Source: Erpobdella octoculata
Lineage: Eukaryota; Annelida; Clitellata; Hirudinida; Erpobdellidae
Direction: 5' to 3'
Length of the DNA stretch: 64,000 bases
Assembly: GCA_963978895.1 (NCBI GenBank)
Contig: OZ022238.1
Location: forward strand, 13,970,062 to 14,034,061
The notes beneath the pieces are model-generated. The model had not been told where the DNA came from, searched no databases, and saw nothing but the letters and a program-made list of their open reading frames with translations. Both the position numbers and the translations under genes were made by a program. Of the stretch, positions 1 to 11,375 are shown piece by piece. Each line of letters begins with the position of its first letter. Within the stretch, counting starts at the first letter, position 1.

Positions 1-2
1 AT

Positions 3-740
3 GCTGGTGTAAATCTTCTAGAATCACTGAAGCTTTTTATTAACAATGAAGTCCGAAACGGTTTCACTCGTATTGAAGAACGAGCAGCATTGCTTATTAA
101 CGAGGACCTGAAAAACTGTAAATATCAAGATGAAGTGAGCCGCAAGAAAAAGCGAAAACCGTTTTCTGATGAAAGCAATGAAGCGGAAGTTATTTTAACT
201 GGTCGTGATAATTTTATTGTTAACACAGTAAACGCCATTTCTGATAAATTGATCACGGAACTTGATCACAGAATCGAAGCATACAAAGGTATACATGATT
301 TGTTCAGTCTATTTTTCAAGGACAAGGTAGATGACATGAACACAAAGATCTCGGCCTTGATCGAAGAATACAAAGACGATGTTAATTCTGATACCACTGG
401 CGATGAAATCAAACAGTTTTTGCATTTCGCTAAAGAAGAAGGCGCAAAATCTGCGGTAGAAATGTACCAGCTTATAGTAGTGGGTGGACTACAATGTACA
501 TTTCCCAATGTGGAAACCCTTCTAAGAATCTTTCTCACCATTCCTATATCAAACGCAACTGGAGAACGGTCATTTTCTGTGTTGAAAAGGATCAAGCATT
601 ACTTGCGGAATTCCATCAGCCAATGTAAGCTGGGAGATTTGTCTATTTTATGCATTGAATCAAAGGAGACATTAGAATACGATTTCAATGCGCACATTGA
701 CTCCTTCGCGAAATTGAAGAGCAGGAAAAAAGTTATATAA
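3..740 (+). CDS. hAT-type transposase, C-terminal part (5' truncated by window edge)
   Basis: The frame is open from base 3, the window edge, to the TAA at 738-740. An internal TTG near base 90 is not a credible start, so the N-terminus lies outside the window. The last third carries the hAT dimerisation signature: a hydrophobic stretch followed by the residues ISNATGERSFSVLKRIK and then a leucine-rich helix (LGDLSILCIE). In hAT transposases this region mediates multimerisation and holds the last catalytic glutamate helix. Composition resembles the ZMYM/DUF4371-like hAT proteins common in invertebrates. No stop interrupts the visible part, and the hAT terminal repeat lies 167 bp downstream, so the transposon end is complete here. 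Whether the element is active cannot be judged from a partial ORF. Confidence 0.8.
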   Translation, partial: AGVNLLESLKLFINNEVRNGFTRIEERAALLINEDLKNCKYQDEVSRKKKRKPFSDESNEAEVILTGRDNFIVNTVNAISDKLITELDHRIEAYKGIHDLFSLFFKDKVDDMNTKISALIEEYKDDVNSDTTGDEIKQFLHFAKEEGAKSAVEMYQLIVVGGLQCTFPNVETLLRIFLTIPISNATGERSFSVLKRIKHYLRNSISQCKLGDLSILCIESKETLEYDFNAHIDSFAKLKSRKKVI

Positions 741-922
741 CTGTAATAAACTGACAATTGTAATTTCTAACTAGTATCTATAACTGTAGTATGCATGTTA
801 AATAATACATGAGTATGAGTGTTCTAACTATTGTTGTATTATGATCATTGATCGCCTTATAGGCGAGAGGGCCCCAAATTGGTCGTGTGCCTAGGGCCAC
901 AGTTTTGGTAAATACGCCTCTG
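741..922 (+). mobile_element. hAT 3' untranslated end with terminal inverted repeat
   Basis: The segment after the transposase stop ends, read on the opposite strand, with CAGAGGCGTATTTACC (907-922). That is a typical hAT terminus (CAG followed by a G/C-rich GGCG). The next 8 bp (CAAACAAC, 923-930) would be one copy of the target duplication. The partner lies left of the window, so the duplication cannot be confirmed. Confidence 0.65.
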
Positions 923-1096
923 CAAACAACGAGCTGAAGCGGCTCACAGCTTATAAGCTAGTATTGCCTAGTATACGTCGATGCATGCTAGTATGCTACA
1001 TTCGCATGCCTGTACACAATCGCCTCATGTAGTCGACTCATTAGGTTCTCACCCATTCAGGTTTGTGTCCAGATAGCTTTTATTTAGGAGTCCATG
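923..1096 (-). mobile_element. Terminal fragment of a P-type (THAP) transposon, interrupted by the hAT
   Basis: Bases ~931-1096 are a diverged reverse complement of the left end of the P-type element at 43697-43870. Shared blocks include GGAGTCCATG at the tip, TGTCCAGATAGCTTTTATT, CAATCGCCTCATGTAGTCGA and a CTCACAGC block. The fragment ends exactly at the CATG tip (1093-1096). The hAT end abuts its inner edge at 922/923, so the hAT appears to have inserted into this older P-type copy. Confidence 0.7.
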
Positions 1097-1128
1097 GATA
1101 AACAAAAGGTTTTACATTCTTATATATA

Positions 1129-1205
1129 CAGTAGCGGATCCAGGGGGCCGGGGGGGGGGGGCATGGCCCCCGTGGGTTTCAAAATTTACTTTTTTGAAAC
1201 ATTAA
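1129..1205 (+). mobile_element. Possible DNA transposon end with G tract
   Basis: The text CAGTAGCGGATCCAGGGGG is followed by a run of 11 Gs and a C-rich block. It resembles the CAGTGGCGGATCCAGGGG ends seen on many invertebrate DNA transposons. A similar end in opposite orientation lies at 59085-59140. No second end or target duplication was found, so the family is unknown. Confidence 0.35.
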
Positions 1206-1221
1206 AAAATTTTTATAACGA

Positions 1222-2689
1222 TACTAGCAGTGCCCGTAGCGGCTTCGCTCGCATGAAATTAGAGAATTTGAACCGTGCTTACATAGTAGAGTACTGCACA
1301 GATCATTTTTTTAGGTCTCGGCTCGGCCCGTCGACAACTTGGCCCAGCCCATTTTAAAAACCGAAATTCCTGGCACGGCCCGTCTAACATGGGCCCGGCC
1401 CGTTTTTACAGGCCTAGAAGTTCTATATACTTGATGAAAAACTTCGGCCCGTCCCACCTTGACTTCAGGTTTAGCCCGGCCCGTCTGAACACCCTAAAAT
1501 CACTAAAATGTCTATATACTTGGTTAAAAATCTCGGCCCGTCCCACCTTGATTTAAGGTTTGGGCAAGGCCGTATGAAGACCCTAAAATAACGGCTTGGC
1601 CCGTCCGTCCGGTGATAAACTGAACTCATTTACTTTTAACCGGCACAAAACTTCAAAATACTAATTTTCACATCTGTAGCACTTACAATTTTTGAGTGGC
1701 AGTTATTTTAAAATCAAATAACCTTTTTCCACTTCACATTTGAGGTCCTGGAAACCAAATTTTCAAAAAATGGTGAAATACGTATATCATTATTTTTAGA
1801 GTAGAAACTAAATACTAATTTTACTTTTGTAGCATTTACAGTTTTTGATTAGCAGTTACTTTAAAAACCAAGTAACCCTATTTTCTACCCCATATTTGAA
1901 GTCCTGGAAACCAAATTTTCAAAAAATGGTAAAACACGTATCATTATTCCTGGATTTTTACTCCTTTAATTTTTACTCCTGTAGCATCTACAGTTTTCGA
2001 GTAGCAGTTACATTAAAAACCAAATAACCTTATTTTCCACCCCACATTTAAGGTCCTGGAAACCAAATTTTAAACAAATGGTAAAACACGTATATCTTTA
2101 TTTTTAGAATAAAAACTAAATACTAATTTTTATATCTGTAGTATTTACTGTTTTTGAGTAGCAGTTACTATAAAAGACAATTAGCCCTATTTTCCACCCC
2201 ACATTTGAAGTCCTGGAAACCAAATTTTCAAAAAATGCTAAAACACGTATTTCATTATTTTTGGAGTAGAAACTAAATACAAATTTTTACTCCTGTAGCA
2301 TTAACAGTTTTTGAGTAGAAGCTACTTAAAAACCAAATAACTCAATTTTCCAACCCACATTTGAGGTCCGGGAAACCGAATTTTCAAAAAATGGTAAAAC
2401 ACGTATCTTTTAATTTTTCAAAAAGAATCTATATACCAAATTTCAAAATCTCTTCATTTTTGGTTTTCGAGATATACATTGTTTTAGAAAAAAGTTTGTT
2501 TTCCAGTTTTTTCCCCTCAGGAGCAAAATTTAAAAAAATCCTTTCTTAGCGGATGTTCACGCTATAAAAGTAATATAAGTTCCAAATTTCACGTTCCTAG
2601 GATGAGGCGTTTGAGCTCGGCGTTGATTATCAGTCAGTCAGTCAGTCAGTCAGTCAGTCAGTCAGGACATGTTCTTTTATATATATAGA
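1222..2689 (-). mobile_element. Non-autonomous Helitron, both ends present
   Basis: Read on the - strand, it starts A|TC at 2690/2689 (TCTATATATATAAAAGAAC, then CCTGACTGAC repeats). It ends CTAG|T at 1222, preceded about 10 nt upstream by a short hairpin (AGCG-AAGC-CGCT). TC at the 5' end, a hairpin near CTRR at the 3' end, and A/T flanks are the Helitron rules. No protein is encoded. The interior has a GGCCCG-rich block (1310-1620) and about five ~155-bp tandem units (1640-2430). Second copies lie at 25738-27091 and, in part, at 25199-25737, 42890-43420 and 58735-58870. Confidence 0.75.
1640..2430 (-). repeat. ~155-bp tandem repeat inside the Helitron
   Basis: A unit carrying (T)GTAGCATTTACAGTTTTTGA and CCCCACATTTGAAGTCCTGG recurs near 1676, 1830, 1982, 2138 and 2295, a spacing of about 152-157 bp. 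Units have diverged by substitutions and small indels. The same units fill the related copies at 25.5-26.8 kb and, very diverged, 42.9-43.4 kb. Confidence 0.8.
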
Positions 2690-3490
2690 TTACATAATTA
2701 CAAAATTTATAACGATATTAGATAAATTACATAAAATATTTATTAACTTTCAGTCGTTTTTCTATGTGTCCTATGTGGGGTTCCTGGGCTAGGGATTACT
2801 TATATGCATGGGCGCCCGCAGTAATTTTCGCAGGGGGGTGGGCAAGCTTTTTATTTTTTTTCTCTTCGCCTTTTGTTTCATATTGTCTCTCCGGTTTCTT
2901 TTTTTCCCAAAATTGTATGGAGGCTTGGGGCTCAATTGAACCCCAAAAAAATTTTGAATTTTTTTTTAAAATTAGGTATATATAGTACAATTTTACTTAA
3001 CTTTATTTTATTTTACATCTTAATAAATATTCCAAAGTGCTTTAAAAACACACTGAAAATTACAAAATGCTTTATTTGGAAAGGTTTATAGCTCCTACAC
3101 AGCCAAACTGTCATTGTTGATAGAAATGTGTGTACCTTTAAGGCTTTGCAGAAAAAGTTGGAAACAAGTAAAGGAAAAAACGAGTTTTTTAACACAAACT
3201 TTTATTTCAAATACACTCGATGTGTGTCTGTGTGTATGTATACGAAAAATGTTCAAATTACTTTTTTTTTTAATCGAATCATGTATTGTCATCCAATATA
3301 AAAATATGCTGAAAGTTTCAGCTTCCTAGCTAGTCAAAAAGATGGTTAAATTTCACATGCAAGATTTGCGTACAGAGAAAGCCACACACACACAAACAGA
3401 GATTGTAACCTAAATAAAAGTTTGTAAAAATTGTATGAAAATGAAAGGAGACTATCGAACAATAGTCATTCATCAGTAAAAGACCTCAGT
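2690..3490. other. No gene seen; possible transposon end near 2807
   Basis: AT-rich, with poly-T/poly-A runs. A GGGCGCCCGCAG block followed by CAGGGGGGTGGGC (2811-2846) resembles the G-tract ends of DNA transposons. It has no recognised partner end. Short open frames here overlap on both strands and show no domain. Confidence 0.4.
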
Positions 3491-3501
3491 GTAAGATGAA
3501 G

Positions 3502-3553
3502 CATGGACTTCTTAATATAAGACCTATATAAGTCTTATATTAAGAAGTCCATG
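3502..3553. mobile_element. 52-bp near-perfect palindrome with P-type CATGGACT ends
   Basis: CATGGACTTCTTAATATAAG (3502-3521) is repeated inverted to 3553 around an ~8-nt centre. The tips resemble those of the P-type element at 43697-47387 (CATGGACTCC followed by TAATAA). The 7-mer GATGAAG directly flanks both sides (3495-3501, 3554-3560), compatible with a target duplication. It may be a minimal MITE made of two terminal repeats, or a hairpin left by excision. Confidence 0.55.
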
Positions 3554-3851
3554 GATGAAGATGTCACATCTTACGTATATTTGTGTAAATAGCTTATTTT
3601 ATTGTCTTTTATTATGTTAATTAGTTTATTGTTGTCGCTGTCGTCTCTATTACTTTTCTCGATAACATTTCGTTTTTTAGTAAAAATATCTGGTAAATAT
3701 TTATATGACTAGACTAGTCTCAATACAAGCTAACTATTGGTACAAAATTTATCTGATTTTAATACCTGGTTTTGTCAAATTCTGTTGAATAGTTTAGTAA
3801 GTTTAGTTCTGTTGTCGTTTGTTGCCACTCCTGTAAGTTGTACTACATACT

Positions 3852-4610
3852 GTGATGTCGCGTAAAAGGCAAGAGGAGGTTCTGAACTTGTTAATGGAAG
3901 GTAAAACAATCGAAGCATTATCAGATAAGATTAAAGAAAAGATACTTCCCAGTCTGGAACATGGCATTAAAGAAATGATGAAGAACTTAATGTTGGAGAC
4001 AGTGACAAAAGTGATAAAGGACAAAATTAAGCCACTGGTTGATAAAATAAAGTCCATAACGGAAGAAAACAAAACTCTACAGATTCGAGTTGACAGACTG
4101 GAGACGCAATTGAGAAGCAACGATCTCGTCATTCACGGAATCCCTGAATCGTCCTACGCTGAGGTGGCTTCGGGTGTGACTGCTGGGGAAGGTGATTCCT
4201 CTGAACATATGTCTCGGCAGGATACAATGAGTGCTGTCGTGGAGTGCTGCAGGACGAAGTTAGATCTCGACATATCTATGAAGGATATTACTGCCGGGTA
4301 CAGAATACCTGGCATTAAAAATGCACCACGACCGATAGTTATAACTCTCACTTCAAAAACAGTCAGAGACCGATTTTACTCTTCAAGACGCCTACTTCAC
4401 AAACAAGAAGATAAACATAATATTTATATCAACGAACATTTAACTAAGAGGTGCTCAGAAATCTTTTCGAGAGGCAGGAGACTACTCAAAGAAAAGAAAA
4501 TCTCTTCCATCTGGACATGGAATGTTGTTGTTTTTGCAAAAAGAGTTGAATCTGACAGGCCAATTAAAATCCTAAGTCTCGAGGAGGTTGAAAATTTACA
4601 GACTTGTTAA
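3852..4610 (+). CDS. LINE ORF1 protein (coiled coil, nucleic-acid binding)
   Basis: This is a 252-codon frame beginning MMSRKRQEEV. The second ATG at 3855 is in a similar context. Residues ~25-85 form a heptad-like coiled coil (IKSITEENKTLQIRVDRLET). The next part (SNDLVIHGIPES, then CCRTKLDLDISMKDITAGYRI and a basic tail with NIYINEHLT) matches the RRM-like plus C-terminal layout of L1-type ORF1 proteins. Such proteins coat LINE RNA and act as nucleic-acid chaperones. The frame is uninterrupted although ORF2 is broken, so the insertion is perhaps not very old. It could in principle have been kept, but nothing in the context suggests host use. Confidence 0.7.
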   Translation: MMSRKRQEEVLNLLMEGKTIEALSDKIKEKILPSLEHGIKEMMKNLMLETVTKVIKDKIKPLVDKIKSITEENKTLQIRVDRLETQLRSNDLVIHGIPESSYAEVASGVTAGEGDSSEHMSRQDTMSAVVECCRTKLDLDISMKDITAGYRIPGIKNAPRPIVITLTSKTVRDRFYSSRRLLHKQEDKHNIYINEHLTKRCSEIFSRGRRLLKEKKISSIWTWNVVVFAKRVESDRPIKILSLEEVENLQTC

Positions 4611-4611
4611 A

Positions 4612-7600
4612 ATGGCTTCTAATACGACGAACACTGAAGAAGAACGTTTAAGTTTACTGAAGTTTATAAGAAGCTCCTCTTTGTTTGATTATAACATTGA
4701 TCCTGATGAAAATATCTTCCACCCAATCTATGATAATAGAAATGTTTACGTTACTTCTGATGAGTTAAACGAGCTAACCGGTCGATTAGCTTCTGATCAT
4801 TTTTCATTTCTTCACGTCAATTGCAGAAGCTTAAAAAATAAATTGCATGACTTAGCAATGTTACTTCACTGGAGTAGATCTAGGATTTTGGCGGTTACAG
4901 AGACCTGGCTGGATGACAATTCATCTTTGAACTTTGAACGTGGAAATACCGGGCTTTATTTTCGTATCTAGACATAGAGTTATGAAAAAAGGTGGCGGAG
5001 TTGGTTTTTTATTGACTCTGACTTAAAATATTCTGTTTTTGATGTTAGTTCCTGGAGTATTGATATTACTTCGTTTGAAATTCTCTTGGTATCTGTGGAG
5101 TGTCGAGGAATTGGAAGTTTTATTGTTGGAGTAATCTATCGCCCACCGGATACCAATATACGTGTTTTTAATGCAGAGCTGAGTAACATCTTGGATTACG
5201 TTGATAGAAAAACAGATGAAGATATTTCTACTGGGCGACTTCAACATTGATTTTCTTGACAAAGAATGGAACTCACTTACAGCTCAGTTTTTTAATTTAC
5301 TAGCTTCCCACTGCCTTCTTCCAGCCTTTACAACGCCAACTAGAAAATGCCCTTCAACCGCCACCGCAATTGATAATATATTTACTAATTATCCATCACA
5401 GAAGACTCTCGCCAGGATTGTGCTCGATGATGTCTCGGACCACTTCCCTATTTTTCTCTCTGCCACATTATCGACACTTGATTGCATCGGAAAAAATCAT
5501 GTCTCTTCTTTAAGAAGGAGTTTCGTTAATAAAGAAATTTTTGAGCAAACGCTGCATGGAGCCGATTGGTCTAGGGTAATAGAGGTGGTCGAGTGTGGCG
5601 ACGCGTCATCCGCCTATTCAATGTTTATCAATAGATACCTTGAGATATATAATAATTCTTTTCCTCTGGTGGGCTGCAGCGGCAAATCTAACGGACCTAA
5701 CAAGTTTGATAAAGAATGGATGACACCTGAACTTATGAAAAGCTGCAAGAAAAAAAATGCGCTTTACCGAGCATACACCAAGAATCCATCTCCGTCTAAC
5801 AAACAGAAATTTACTACATTTAGAAACCTCTTCAAATCAACTAAGATAAAAACCATCAAACAATTCTACTCCGAAAAGTTTAAATTAAACAACAACAACA
5901 ACATGAAAGGAACATGGAAGTTAATTGGGAGCATTTTAAATAAAAAGACCAGCATTGAACAATGCAAGACTTTCTGTACGGATGACGGTAGTCTATTAAC
6001 ATCTTCTTCTGTTATTGCTGAGTCATTCAACAATTATTTTTCTAATATTGGCTCCAACCTCGCAAGAAAGATATCCCCACCGGATACAACGTTTGAAAAA
6101 TATCTTGGTAATCCTGTGACTCACTCTTTTTATGTCGCACCCACTACGCCCGATGAGATTATCAAAATAGCTTCAAACTTTAAGATCTCTCACAGCTGCG
6201 GAACCGATGGAGTCGACCCATGCATCGCACGAAATTCAATTACGGCGATCCCTTGTCCTCTGTCTGCTATAATAAATTGCTCAATATCTTCAGGGTAGAC
6301 TCCCAAGCCGATTTTTTTTTAAATTATGGCTGGCAGAACAAAAAATGTGGCTGATATTCGGCTGAGCCGAAAAAGCGCGTAAAGCGAAAAATTCAGCTGT
6401 ACAGAACAAAAATGCAGCTGAAATTCGGCTGAGCCAAAAAACCGCGAACAATAAATTAAACAAGTAGTTGTATAATGTTTTTGGGTAGTTAGCAGTATTA
6501 ATATGACTAAGTCAATATAAATTTGTAATACAACATACTGGAATTAAAAATGTCATAAAATCACAAATGAAAACTAATTTAATGAAATAAGAAATAATAA
6601 CAAAAGTTCAAGGCTTCAAGCTTTGCAATCCATTCAAATTCGAGAACAATTCATCATTCATTTTACATTTTGAGCTGGACATCGTTGTTTTCTTCAAAAT
6701 TCAAAATGGCGTAGTCTGATGTTTTTATCAATTCAAACGATTTATTTTCAATATATATTTCGTAACCATTAGTTACTAACCAAGTAACCAAAGAGCACAT
6801 GTGAGCACCAAGTATTATTAAGTATAAGCGAACAGGCGACATTTAATTACAAAGACAATATAATTTTTGCATAAATTCTGGTTTGTTCTATGTTTACGTA
6901 CTGCTTAATCAATTGGTCGTAATTAAGTGTCCGCTTGCATATGGAGATTTTTGATGTCAGCGTTCGCTGATCATTAAGATGACCATTGGCGAGCACTAAT
7001 CCACGGTTAATCAAATTAAAAAAAATTCATCCGCCGGAAAAATTTCGGCGGCCGAAATATTTTATTAATCCGGCGGCGGCCGGCTGGCCACAAAAATTTT
7101 GGCGGATTTTCGGCGGCTGGAAAAATGTCGGCTGGCGGCGGCCGCCGGCGGCGGTTTAGGAGTCTACTTCAGGGGTATTCCCCGCTCAACTAAAACAGCT
7201 GAAGTCATTCCAATTTACAAATCTGGGAAAAAAAACTTTTCTAATTACCGGCCAATATCTGTCTTCTGCTATTTCTCAAAGTTTTTTTGAAAGAGTGATG
7301 CACTCCAGACTTTATAATTATCTTGATAAATTTTCCATTATTACACCCAATCAGTTTGGATTTAGAAAAAATCACTCAACTTATATGCCACTGGTTATGT
7401 TACACTCAAAGATTGCCGAGGCCATGGATCGTGGGAAATATGTAGTTGGCATCTTCTTGGACCTAGCTAAAGCCTTCGATACGGTTGATCACGGCATTCT
7501 GGTGAAAAAATTGAGGCACTATGGAATCCGGGGAACTCCACTCTCATGGTTCAGTGACTATCTTAGCTGTAGATCACAATGCGTCCAGTACAGCAATTCT

Positions 7601-8467
7601 ATCTCTTCGATGAAGCAGGTAACTTGCGGGGTGCCTCAAGGGTCGGTGCTGGGACCGCTTCTATTCCTCATCTACATTAACGACCTATGCTCAGTTTCAG
7701 ATCGCTTTGAATTTGTTTTTTTTTTGCGGACGATACTAGCCTCCTTGCGACTGGCGATAACTTAGAAAATTTATATTACGATACCAACCGTGAATTGCTT
7801 TCTGTTTTTAAATGGTTCTCTGCTAGTAGACTTTCTTTAAATGTAAGCAAAACGAATTATATTTTATTTCACCATATAAACAAAAATACTTTCTGTAATT
7901 GTCAGCTGAAGATTGAAGATATACCAATTTTGCGGGTTCCTTATTGCAAGTTCTTGGGCGTGTTGCTTGATGAACACCTTACATTAAAAACTCACATTGA
8001 ACATGTTACATCTAAGGTTGCTATCTCGTATACATCAGTTTGTTGATGCCAATATTTCTATGATGTTATACTATGCACTTATCTTTCCGTACTTATCATA
8101 CTGCAATATTGTCTGGGCCTCAAATTATTCAACCCGTTTAAAGCCTCTTAATATTTTGCAAAAGCGAATTATTTTTCACATGCCTCCCACATCGTCTTGT
8201 AAAATTCAAATGGCTAACAACAACATTCTTAATCTTTATCAGATTAATTTCTTCCAAACTAGCCTTTTCATGTATAAATATGATAATTTTATATTACCCT
8301 CATCATTCGATAACATGTTTGTAAAATTATCTGATGTTCATTCCCATGATCTGCGCCCCGGTCGCTGTTTTCAGACGGATTTTGTTCGGACAACTCTTAA
8401 AACGTTCTCTATTAAATGCTCTGGCCCTCGTATTTATCAACCATTCCAATATCTGTCTCCTCCTTGA
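4612..8467 (+). pseudogene. LINE ORF2 (endonuclease + reverse transcriptase), broken
   Basis: The start ATG at 4612 follows the ORF1 stop by one base. The AP-endonuclease part shows FLHVNCRSLKNK, AVTETWLDD, GVIYRPPDT, LLGDFNIDF and VSDHFPIF, in that order. The reverse transcriptase part shows NYRPISV, QFGFRKNHST, FLDLAKAFDTVDH, CGVPQGSVLGPLLF, an ADDT core read across a T-tract slip near 7725, and a thumb region with CKFLGVLLDEHL. Reading-frame breaks lie near 4968, 5225, 7288, 7725 and 8045. A DNA element occupies 6296-7166, and codons resume on its far side after the duplicated CTTCAGGG. The product would nick target DNA and copy LINE RNA into it; this copy cannot. Confidence 0.85.
6296..7166. 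mobile_element. 871-bp non-autonomous DNA transposon in LINE ORF2, 8-bp TSD
   Basis: The ends are TAGACTCC on the left and GGAGTCTA on the right, with the inverted match extending to about 15 bp with mismatches. The perfect 8-bp duplication CTTCAGGG flanks it (6288-6295 and 7167-7174). Removing the insert and one duplicate lets ORF2 continue. An 8-bp duplication fits hAT (P and others also give 8 bp). The interior has GGCTGAGCCG-like and GGCGGCC-rich short repeats near both ends and no coding capacity. Part of the interior (6450-7050) is plain AT-rich sequence. Confidence 0.8.
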
Positions 8468-8829
8468 AACGTATTTCGTTAATTAAGCAAGCTCTGAAAT
8501 CATATTTATTATTGTCACACTCATAACTGCTCAATACCTATTACCTTAGCATACCAATTTCAGTCTCTTCCTTGATAAGTTTATTGAACTACTATTTGAA
8601 ATGTCTTAACTCAACCCACTCACTTTGGTTCTTTTTGTAAAGGTTGTCCATTAAGCGGGAAGGAATTCCCTTCGGATGAACCTTTTGGGCACCTTATTCC
8701 TTTCTCAACTGATCGATTTATTTTTTTTCTTGAAATTTGGTACTATATTTATTCTTGTCGTTTTGGTTATTTTCTTTTGTTTAAGTTAAATACTTATGTT
8801 GGTGCTCAATAAATGAATGAATGAATAAT

Positions 8830-9755
<926 letters not shown>

Positions 9756-10425
9756 TTAAGTAGAGTTAGTCAAGTAGAGTTAGTCGGTTCGTGAGATCTA
9801 GATTTAGAGTTTTAGAGAATAGACTCTGTAGTTAGACAAGTTGACAAAAGTTATCTAATAGAATCAAAAGAGTTGTCAGAATCAAGAGATTTCTGAAACG
9901 TGAGATTTAATTAGATTGAGTCAGTGCGAAAGAAGTACTAAGCCGGAAATATAATTCGAGAAATATTGTGTTATAAATAACTTCAAGCTTTAACGTTAGG
10001 AATCGCTAGCGAGCTAATTCGACAACGTTTACACTCAGTAATGTTTTTTGGAGGCGTATTTAAACAACTTTACATGAGCTTATCAACTTATACAAGCTGA
10101 AATAAATATTATACTTAGAATAAACTATTTAACCAGTGGTGGATCAGTGATTCTGGATAATTTTCGTGCATCAAAGTGTTTAGAGAAACATGAATGGAGT
10201 AAAAAAGGGAGCATCTGGGGTATGCATTTTTAAAGATAATGATGATGATGATGATGATGATATCGATATAACAATAAAAGGAGTCAAAGTTTTTACAAAT
10301 AATTATAAGGGTTTTAATTATATTTTTTCTACTTTTTTTCAAAAAAAAATTTAAACCAGAAATACAGGGGGGAAGCTCCCTTTCTTGCTTTCCCCTCTGC
10401 GGGTGCTCCATGCCTATATGGCTTG
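9756..10425. other. No gene seen; AT-rich with short GAT run
   Basis: Contains diverged TAGAGTTAGTC direct repeats (9765-9790), a small (GAT)n at 10239-10261 and a poly-A stretch near 10340. No domain is recognisable in any frame. Confidence 0.5.
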
Positions 10426-10560
10426 TATATGGGTCCTATATAAGCTAAATGGGCTTTTGCAATAGCAAAACATATATATGGGAGGTATATGGGTCCCATA
10501 CGGGGTTCATGGGCTAATTTATATCTGGGCTATAAGTGGGCTGAGCCAAGTTTGTTTCAA
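10426..10560. repeat. Short imperfect TATATGGGTCC repeats
   Basis: Related words (TATATGGGTCCTATATAAG, TATATGGGTCCCATACGGGG, ATGGGCTAATTTATATCTGG) recur about every 55-65 bp. They are echoed at 11385-11450 (TATATGGGCAGCCCATCTGGG). The two sets bracket the tRNA-like and SINE-like units, so they may be parts of one larger interspersed element. Confidence 0.45.
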
Positions 10561-10713
10561 TTTGTTTGTTTTATTAATTGTATAAATAAAAATTTATTAT
10601 TCTTTTATTTATTTTTTAAATAAACATAATTTTTAACGAAAATTTTATTATTCACTTTTTTGAAAATTTACATCGTTTGACCATATTTGACTGACAAATT
10701 ATTTTTTCTTATA

Positions 10714-10787
10714 CTTTGGCTGGTGTAGTGGTATAGACACCGGCTTTGAGAGTCGTAGGACCCTGGTTCGATTTCCGGTCCAGGCAC
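10714..10787 (+). repeat. tRNA-like unit (SINE head or tRNA pseudogene)
   Basis: TGGTGTAGTGG resembles a pol III A box and GGTTCGATTTCC a B box, at tRNA spacing. A D-arm GTGT/ACAC pairs well. The anticodon stem and acceptor ends do not pair cleanly, so a working tRNA is unlikely. Confidence 0.45.
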
Positions 10788-10869
10788 ATAACGCCCATTA
10801 TAAATCTTTATTTTTAGCCCATATAGGACCCACTTGATTCCATGTGTTACCTTGACACGGGTCTTGAAA

Positions 10870-11191
10870 AATGTAAATGTATAACATTAGGGCGCTACTT
10901 CGTATATCAAATTATACCCCCAGCAGCGCGGGTACTGCTAGTGCATATGGAATCACACAGTGTTACCTGCCACCCGCAGGTGTCTCCGAAATCAGAATGT
11001 GCCGAACCCTACTACATCCCAGTCGTGAAACTGGTACTCATTCATCGACCAATGAAGGATGAAAAGCTGAGTTGGCCTGAGCAGTGTGAGTGAATTCCTT
11101 GCTCAACGGAATTACGCCTCGCCGTGGCTGAGATTTGAACCCACGACGGCAGGATGATAGCATAACTACTTTCACCACTGTGCTACAACGC
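10870..11191 (-). mobile_element. tRNA-derived SINE, candidate
   Basis: On the - strand, GGCGTTGTAGCACAGTGG (A-box region) is followed by GTGGGTTCAAATC (B box), then GAGGCGTAATTCC and GCAAGGAATTCACTC. These last words are also found just after the tRNA-like heads of the SINEs at 28102 and 13576, though the head itself differs. The downstream body (10870-11085) includes GGTCGATGAATGAGTACCAG. The 3' limit is uncertain. Confidence 0.55.
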
Positions 11192-11375
11192 CTTTTTTTA
11201 AAATAATAGTTTATAGTCCTTTACACCAGGTGTTTTAAGACTCTAATGGCTGTATGTAGGAAGCACTTAAGTACTTCCTGTCGTGGATCAGAATTAGATC
11301 CTTTTTACTTTTCCATCCTCCTTTCTCCAGGCTTGGGACTGGCTCGTAATTAGCAAGGCGCCACTGTGCTACGGC
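11192..11375 (-). repeat. Inverted single copy of the 180-bp satellite unit
   Basis: The reverse complement matches the units at 9035-9755, including TTTATAGTCCTTTACACCAG, AGTACTTCCTGTCGTGGATC and CTTTCTCCAGGCTTGGGACT. The copy ends at a GGCGCC word next to the TATATGGGC repeats. Confidence 0.8.

Larger units (their letters stand above)
3700..8829 (+). mobile_element. Decayed two-ORF LINE (jockey/CR1 group)
   Basis: ORF1 (3852-4610) and ORF2 (4612 onward: endonuclease then reverse transcriptase) are in the usual order. ORF2 starts two bases after the ORF1 stop. The 3' end is an AATGAATGAATGAAT tail (8810-8829), as in jockey/CR1-type LINEs that end in a short tandem repeat. The 5' limit is uncertain. 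An 871-bp DNA element splits ORF2. Clade assignment rests on the general RT layout only. Confidence 0.8.

Noticed and set aside
10046..10065. A second hAT tip (GGAGGCGTATTTAAAC)
   Set aside because: Partial similarity to the tip at 907-922 only, with no CAG end, partner or duplication.
10714..10787. Functional tRNA gene
   Set aside because: Box A and B words and the D-arm fit, but the anticodon stem and acceptor ends do not pair; listed as a tRNA-like repeat.
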